The notes beneath the pieces were generated by a model. It ran no database searches. It saw only the letters and a program-made list of their open reading frames with translations, and was not told the DNA's origin. A stretch of DNA of 12,045 nucleotides from Pseudomonadota bacterium. Lineage in GTDB: Bacteria; Pseudomonadota; Gammaproteobacteria; Burkholderiales; Burkholderiaceae. Both the position numbers and the translations under genes were made by a program. The DNA is taken from NCBI GenBank assembly GCA_023441105.1, contig JAEZQX010000424.1:1-12045 (forward strand), written 5' to 3'. Each line of letters begins with the position of its first letter. Within the stretch, counting starts at the first letter, position 1. Positions 7,301 through 12,045 of this stretch are shown piece after piece.

Positions 7301-7406
7301 CCGGGCCCGGCACCCGGCGACGCGGCGGCGCGCTGGCGATGGATGACAGCCGCCGCGCCGGAGTGCCGCCACGACAGCCGCAGCGGGAGGCGCGTGGCCG
7401 CCACAC

Positions 7407-7435
7407 AAGAAAAAGGCGCACCATCTGGTGCGCCT
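7407..7435 (-). terminator. Strong intrinsic terminator downstream of lptG / candidate small RNA
   Basis: On the minus strand a perfect nine-pair stem AGGCGCACC / GGTGCGCCT with a four-base AGAT loop is followed by TTTTCTTG, the stem's last T making a run of five. There is no U-tract in the plus direction, so it acts on minus-strand transcripts. It lies about 180 bases past the lptG stop codon. It would insulate the catabolic operon from lptFG transcription and also end the candidate small RNA. Confidence 0.88.
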
Positions 7436-7518
7436 CAATGGCAGCTTTGCTGCCTCTCCTCCTCCTCAACAGCGCTGCACGCGATCCGGATCTCGCCGGC
7501 GGCACAGCGCCCTTTGGT
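7407..7518 (-). ncRNA. Candidate structured small RNA in the lptG 3' region
   Basis: Between a candidate sigma-70 promoter and the strong terminator lie about 110 bases that fold into three hairpins on the minus strand. Stem 1 has outer arms GCGCTG/CAGCGC and inner arms GCGA/TCGC. Stem 2 is the perfect GGCAGC-AAA-GCTGCC (7454-7440). Stem 3 is the terminator. An unpaired purine-rich linker, GAGGAGGAGGAG, lies between stems 1 and 2. A promoter, modular hairpins, an exposed low-complexity linker and a terminator are the usual architecture of a bacterial trans-acting small RNA, but I do not recognise the family. It may instead be only the lptG 3' untranslated region, or be processed from it. The structures are seen; the RNA is inferred. 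Confidence 0.4.
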
Positions 7519-7524
7519 GAGTTG

Positions 7525-7553
7525 ATGTTAGCGAAACGGTGTTGCCCGGTCCA
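7525..7553 (-). promoter_or_regulatory. Candidate promoter for the small RNA
   Basis: On the minus strand TGGACC (7553-7548, four of six to TTGACA) is separated by exactly 17 bases from TAACAT (7530-7525, four of six to TATAAT). Initiation is predicted near 7518, just ahead of the first hairpin. A short AT-richer patch around the -10 stands out from the GC-rich flanks. The spacing is ideal but the hexamers are only moderate. Confidence 0.35.
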
Positions 7554-7610
7554 TGGCGGAATGCCTTATGACAAACCCTTACACGAACGCGCGGCCATCC
7601 GGGCCCCGGA

Positions 7611-8768
7611 TCAGTAGGAGCGACCCACCCTGCCCAGCATCGCCAGCGCCAGGGCGAAGGCCACCAGCGACGGGATGCTGACCGCGAGCCAGGGCGGCCA
7701 GGTGTTGAGCAGGCCGAGATTGGAAAACAGGCCGTTCATGAAGTAGAAACCGACCCCCAGCATCACTCCCAGGAACAGCTTGAGGCCGATGCCGCCGGCG
7801 CGCGATTGCAGGTAGGCGAACGGCAGCGCCAGCATCAGCATCACGATGATCGCCACCGGATAGACGATCTTCTTCCACAGCGCGAGCTCGTAGCGGTTGG
7901 CATTCTGGCCGTTCTCGCGCAGATGGCTGGTGTAGCGCCAGAGCGACCAGGCCGACATGCGATCGGGCGCGATGGTGAGCACCGCGAGGATGCCGGGATT
8001 GAGATCCGACTCCCAGACCATCTGCGGCTCGCGATCCAGCCGGGTGCGCAAGGCCTCGATGCCGCTGCTGCCCGCGGCCACCTCGAAGCGGGTCTGCTCG
8101 ACGTCTTCGAGCCGCCAGGCGCTGCGCTGGCCGTTGCCGGCGTCCTCCACCGGCTGGTAGATGCCGGTCGCGGCCCTGATCACCGAGCTGAGCCGGAAGC
8201 CGGGATCGAATTCGTGGATCTCGATCCGTTCCAGCTTGCCGTCCGGCGTCAGGTTGCCGATATTGACGAAGCGCAGGCGCAGCGGCTTGCCGCTGTGGTC
8301 CTTGACGCTGTCCTTGATCCAGAGGCCGGAGCGGAAGGTGCCGCCCTGGCTGGCGCCCAGCACGTTCAGGCGCAGCTTCTGCGCCAGTTGCTCGGCCACC
8401 GGCGCCACCCATTCCCCCGCCAGCGCCGTCAGGATCGCGAGCACCACGCCGATGCCGATGATGCTGCGCAGGGCCATGAAGCGGCTCATGCCGGCCGCCC
8501 GCATGGCGGTGAATTCGGAGTTGCCGGCGAAGCGCGACAACGCATAGATGCAGCCGATCAGCGCCGCGACCGGCATCAGCTCGTAGACGTGCCCCGGCAG
8601 GCTGAGGAGCACGTAGAGGACCGCGTGCTGCAGCCGGTAGCCCCTCTGGCCGATGTCCTCGAGCTCGTTGATGAGGTCGAAGAACGCAAACAGGGCGAGG
8701 AAGCCGAACAGCACCGCGAGGATGCCCAGCGAGATCTCGCGGATCAGGTAACCGCCGATCAGGCGCAT
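7611..8768 (-). CDS. lptG: LPS export ABC transporter permease LptG
   Basis: This 385-residue inner-membrane protein pairs with LptF as the permease of the LptB2FG complex, which extracts lipopolysaccharide from the inner membrane and pushes it into the LptC-LptA bridge. It has the YjgP/YjgQ layout: N-terminal helices (about 10-31, 51-78, 98-120), a large periplasmic domain, and three C-terminal helices (about 300-318, 328-346, 356-378). The segment LPGHVYELMPVAALIGCIYALSRFAGNSEFTAMRAAGMS around 57-95 is the LptG hallmark and contains the cytoplasmic coupling helix for LptB. It is slightly longer than E. coli LptG. It starts with ATG three bases after the lptF stop, so the two are one operon. 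Essential in most Gram-negative bacteria. Confidence 0.95.
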   Translation of the reverse strand: MRLIGGYLIREISLGILAVLFGFLALFAFFDLINELEDIGQRGYRLQHAVLYVLLSLPGHVYELMPVAALIGCIYALSRFAGNSEFTAMRAAGMSRFMALRSIIGIGVVLAILTALAGEWVAPVAEQLAQKLRLNVLGASQGGTFRSGLWIKDSVKDHSGKPLRLRFVNIGNLTPDGKLERIEIHEFDPGFRLSSVIRAATGIYQPVEDAGNGQRSAWRLEDVEQTRFEVAAGSSGIEALRTRLDREPQMVWESDLNPGILAVLTIAPDRMSAWSLWRYTSHLRENGQNANRYELALWKKIVYPVAIIVMLMLALPFAYLQSRAGGIGLKLFLGVMLGVGFYFMNGLFSNLGLLNTWPPWLAVSIPSLVAFALALAMLGRVGRSY

Positions 8769-8771
8769 GGT

Positions 8772-9902
8772 TCAGCCGGCTTGCGGACGCGGCCGCGGCT
8801 TGAGCAGCGACCGTGCGATGGCGAGCAGCCGGCCGAGCGAGACCTGTGGCAGGTTCATGCGGCGATGGAACAGGTACATCGCGACCACGAAGAGGGTGAC
8901 ATGCGTCACCCAGACACCCAGCGAGAAACTGATCCGCTCCTGGGCGATCCAGCTGCGCATCAGCCCGTTGAGGTTGGTGTAGGTGAAGTAGATCAGCACG
9001 CCGATCACGATATTGATGGAGCTGCCGAGCCGCGGATTGACGAAGGCGAGCGGGATGGCAAGCAGGGCGATCACGATCACCGACACCGGCAATCCGATGC
9101 GCGCCATCAGCTCGCCCTGGTTTACCGGGCTCAGGTCGGCGAGCAGCTGCGGCGTGGTCAGTCCGCGAGTGGAATCGGCGCCTGCCCGTCCGGTGGCGGG
9201 CTCGAGCCGCACGCCGTAGCGTTCGAACTCCATCAGGGAGAACTCGACGCCGCCCCAATCGCCGTCGTAGCGGCGGCCGTCCTCGAGCACCAGGAAGCGG
9301 TCGCCGTTGTCCTGGACCTCGACCTTGCCGCCGCGCGAAGCCACCACGATCATCCGCGGACCGTCGTGCTGGACGACGAACACGTTCGAGACTTCGGTCT
9401 GCTCCTTGTTGACCGACTCGACGAAGAAGACCCGGTTGGAGGAACGCGATTCGCGGAACTGTCCGGCGGCCACCTGCGAGACGTCCTCGCGCTGCTCGAA
9501 GCGCTGGCGCAGCTCGGCGATCTGCTGCTGCGCCCAAGGCGAGACCACCAGCGCCACCAGGCCGACCACGAAGGCGTACGGCAGGGCGAACGACAGCACC
9601 GGCCGGATCCAGGCCGTGAGGCTCTGGCCGCTCGCGAACCAGATCACCATCTCGGAATCCCGCCAAGCCCGCGACAGGACCATGAGGATCGACAGGAAGA
9701 CCGTCAGGACCAGCAGGACGGGGATGTAGCCGATGGAGCTGAAAGCGATCAGCGGCACCACGTCGGCGCTGCCGATCCGGTCGGTGGCGGCCCGTCCCAG
9801 GAACCGGATCAGCGACGTCGTGACCATGATCGTGAACAGCGTCGAGAACATCACGCCAGCGACACTGTTGAGATCGCGCCGGAGGGACTGGCTGAAAATC
9901 AT
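8772..9902 (-). CDS. lptF: LPS export ABC transporter permease LptF
   Basis: This 376-residue partner of LptG has six predicted membrane helices (about 14-34, 54-77, 100-121, 268-290, 296-316, 334-356) around a periplasmic beta-jellyroll domain. Family segments include IPVLLVLTVFLSILMVLSRAWRDSEMVIWFASG (residues 60-92, coupling-helix region), SPWAQQQIAELRQRFEQRED, and IALLAIPLAFVNPRLGSS before the last helices. The N-terminus MIFSQSLRRDL is typical of LptF, which supports the ATG at 9902. No Shine-Dalgarno sequence precedes it, and a -10-like TACACT ends six bases upstream, so the mRNA may be leaderless. It is divergent from pepA, a common arrangement in beta- and gammaproteobacteria. Confidence 0.95.
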   Translation of the reverse strand: MIFSQSLRRDLNSVAGVMFSTLFTIMVTTSLIRFLGRAATDRIGSADVVPLIAFSSIGYIPVLLVLTVFLSILMVLSRAWRDSEMVIWFASGQSLTAWIRPVLSFALPYAFVVGLVALVVSPWAQQQIAELRQRFEQREDVSQVAAGQFRESRSSNRVFFVESVNKEQTEVSNVFVVQHDGPRMIVVASRGGKVEVQDNGDRFLVLEDGRRYDGDWGGVEFSLMEFERYGVRLEPATGRAGADSTRGLTTPQLLADLSPVNQGELMARIGLPVSVIVIALLAIPLAFVNPRLGSSINIVIGVLIYFTYTNLNGLMRSWIAQERISFSLGVWVTHVTLFVVAMYLFHRRMNLPQVSLGRLLAIARSLLKPRPRPQAG

Positions 9903-9908
9903 CGCGGT

Positions 9909-9914
9909 AGTGTA
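9909..9914 (-). promoter_or_regulatory. -10-like box TACACT immediately before lptF
   Basis: The minus strand reads TACACT (four of six to TATAAT) with six bases, ACCGCG, between it and the lptF ATG. A start point at the usual distance would coincide with the A of the ATG. No convincing -35 lies 17 bases upstream (GCGTCT). Low confidence, noted because lptF lacks a visible ribosome-binding site. Confidence 0.25.
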
Positions 9915-9943
9915 CCCGCGTCGTTATCCGCAGACGCGCACCC

Positions 9944-9949
9944 TATAAT
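9944..9949 (+). promoter_or_regulatory. pepA promoter, perfect -10 box TATAAT
   Basis: A consensus TATAAT lies 82 bases upstream of the pepA start codon, in an otherwise GC-rich divergent intergenic region. At 17 bases spacing the -35 position reads TCGTTA (three of six), so the -35 is weak. Initiation is predicted near 9956, giving a leader of about 75 bases that contains a stable hairpin. Confidence 0.6.
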
Positions 9950-9970
9950 CATGGCCCGGCGCGCCTCGCG

Positions 9971-9989
9971 CCCCGGTCGTGGACCGGGG
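9971..9989 (+). other. Stable hairpin in the pepA leader
   Basis: CCCCGGTC and GACCGGGG form a perfect eight-pair stem with a GTG loop. It lies inside the predicted pepA 5' untranslated region, about 43 bases before the start codon. There is no U-tract after it on either strand, so it is not a classical terminator. It could influence mRNA stability or translation, or be a protein-binding dyad; it could also be incidental in GC-rich DNA. Confidence 0.45.
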
Positions 9990-10031
9990 GCATCCTCCCG
10001 CGCCTGCGGACAACCCTCGAGACTCAGGCCC

Positions 10032-11510
<1,479 letters not shown>

Positions 11511-11571
11511 GCCCGCCGCCCGGCCTGGGGGACAGCGCGCAGCGCGAAGGGGCGAAACGGAGCGCACGGCG

Positions 11572-11991
11572 ATGACCCGGGTCGACTTCCATTTCAACGT
11601 CGCGGACAAGATCGACTACGGCTGCCGGCTGATCCGGAAGGTGCGCCGGGCGGGGCAGAAGGCGGTGGTCTTCTGCGACGACGAGGCCCGCTTGCGGCGC
11701 TTCGACGAAGCGCTCTGGACCTTCGCGCCGCTGGAATTCATCCCGCATGCCTCGGGATCGGACCCGCTTGCCGATCGCACGCCGGTGTTGCTGACCAGCC
11801 GGGTCGCCGAACTGCCGCATCACGAGGTGCTGGTCAACCTGGGCAGCACCCTGCCGCAGTTCTTCACCCGCTTCGAGCGCCTGGTCGAGGTGGTCGGCGC
11901 CGATCCGGAAGACCGGGCACAGGCGCGCCAGCGCTATCGCTACTACAAGGACCGCGGCTACCCGCTGGCGACGCACGAGGAAGGATCGTAG
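11572..11991 (+). CDS. holC: DNA polymerase III chi subunit (HolC)
   Basis: This 139-residue chi subunit of the clamp-loader assembly links the replicase to single-stranded DNA-binding protein at the replication fork. Family features: the start MTRVDFHFNVADK, then CRLIRKVRRAGQKAVVFCDDEARLRRFDEALWTF, FIPHASGSDPLADRTPVLLTS, and NLGSTLPQFFTRFERLVEVVG, ending in a YYKDRGYPLATHE segment. The ATG at 11572 is chosen because chi proteins begin with this MTR/KVDFHF strand. An in-frame TTG at 11503 overlaps the pepA end and would add 23 non-homologous residues. The Shine-Dalgarno is modest (CGGAG). Its place after pepA is conserved in many proteobacteria and suggests co-transcription. Confidence 0.95.
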   Translation: MTRVDFHFNVADKIDYGCRLIRKVRRAGQKAVVFCDDEARLRRFDEALWTFAPLEFIPHASGSDPLADRTPVLLTSRVAELPHHEVLVNLGSTLPQFFTRFERLVEVVGADPEDRAQARQRYRYYKDRGYPLATHEEGS

Positions 11992-11993
11992 TC

Positions 11994-12045
11994 TTGGCAT
12001 TCCCGCCGCTGAAGGTGCCCTTTGCCGGAGCGGCCGGTGCGGACG
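11994..12045 (+). CDS. Start of an unidentified gene, cut by the window edge
   Basis: After the holC stop a TTG follows a strong purine run, GAGGAAGGA, eight bases upstream, and the frame stays open for 17 codons to the end (LAFPPLKVPFAGAAGAD, the first residue read as Met). The position would suit valS, which often follows holC, but these residues do not look like the N-terminus of valyl-tRNA synthetase. Too short to identify, and a different start downstream of the window cannot be excluded. Confidence 0.35.
   Translation, partial: MAFPPLKVPFAGAAGAD

Larger units (their letters stand above)
7216..7610. other. Gene-free intergenic region between the VOC gene and lptG
   Basis: These 395 bases carry no convincing protein gene: the open frames crossing them on both strands are Arg/Ala-rich shadows. 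From right to left they hold a hairpin directly after the lptG stop (7597-7611, arms ATCCGG/CCGGAT, no U-tract), a candidate small-RNA promoter (7525-7553), a structured stretch (7440-7520), a strong minus-strand intrinsic terminator (7407-7435), and the weak candidate promoter for the VOC operon (7272-7300). The stretch separates the housekeeping lpt/pepA block from the catabolic block. Confidence 0.8.

Noticed and set aside
7278..7305. Sigma-54 promoter before the VOC gene (TGGTACG resembling TGGCACG)
   Set aside because: The required TTGCA element is missing at the right distance; GC does not occur at the -12 position.
7455..7470. CTCCTCCTCCTC run as an anti-Shine-Dalgarno motif of a plus-strand small RNA
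   Set aside because: No terminator U-tract exists in the plus direction; the flanking terminator only works on the minus strand, where the run reads GAGGAGGAGGAG.
6912..7505. 197-codon minus-strand frame crossing the terminator and the VOC gene
   Set aside because: It overlaps the VOC gene in another frame, passes through a strong terminator stem, and has an Arg-rich translation.
7806..10031. Upstream 742-codon extension of the pepA reading frame
   Set aside because: It runs antisense through lptG and lptF with Arg/Gln/His/Asp-rich sequence and no homology to M17 peptidases; PepA begins at 10032 with normal family length.

Overview
The window is a GC-rich chromosomal segment (by eye about two thirds G+C) with dense, uninterrupted coding. 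The conserved block on the right (lptG-lptF divergent from pepA-holC), the sequence character of PepA, HolC and LptFG, and a TRAP transporter beside an aromatic-type flavin hydroxylase point to a betaproteobacterium, most likely Burkholderiales. This assignment is an inference; there is no rRNA to anchor it.

Layout, left to right. (1) 11-145: a tRNA-Ala with anticodon CGC on the minus strand, with its own extended -10 promoter and an intrinsic terminator. (2) 278-3185, minus strand: a complete tripartite TRAP transporter, transcribed in the order dctP (periplasmic binding protein), dctQ (small membrane subunit), dctM (large permease). A good -10 box and a 10-bp-phased direct repeat lie upstream of dctP. 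(3) 3347-7215, minus strand: a four-gene catabolic run transcribed in the order VOC/glyoxalase-fold protein, alpha/beta hydrolase, MhpA-type FAD monooxygenase, DUF2783 small protein. The last two genes overlap by ATGA. Regions 2 and 3 together look like one uptake-and-degradation locus for an unidentified, probably aromatic, carboxylated compound: TRAP import, ring hydroxylation by the flavoprotein, then ring opening or rearrangement (VOC) and C-C or ester hydrolysis (alpha/beta hydrolase). No dedicated regulator lies in the window.

(4) 7216-7610: a 395-bp gene-free stretch. It holds a candidate promoter for the VOC operon, a strong minus-strand intrinsic terminator, and, upstream of that terminator, what looks like a short structured RNA with its own promoter in the 3' region of lptG. 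(5) 7611-9902, minus strand: lptG and lptF, the inner-membrane permeases that extract lipopolysaccharide for export. (6) 10032-11991, plus strand: pepA (leucyl aminopeptidase) and holC (DNA polymerase III chi subunit), followed by the first 17 codons of an unidentified gene cut by the window edge. The lptF/pepA divergent region carries a perfect TATAAT for pepA, a strong hairpin in the pepA leader, and a -10-like box placed so that lptF could be leaderless.

The long open frames opposite the minus-strand genes (for example 149-1234 and 3715-5397 on the plus strand) are GC-rich antisense shadows and are not annotated. No insertion sequence, CRISPR array, prophage or recognisable defence system is visible. 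The least explained elements are the candidate small RNA, the direct repeat upstream of dctP, and the substrate of the catabolic cluster.
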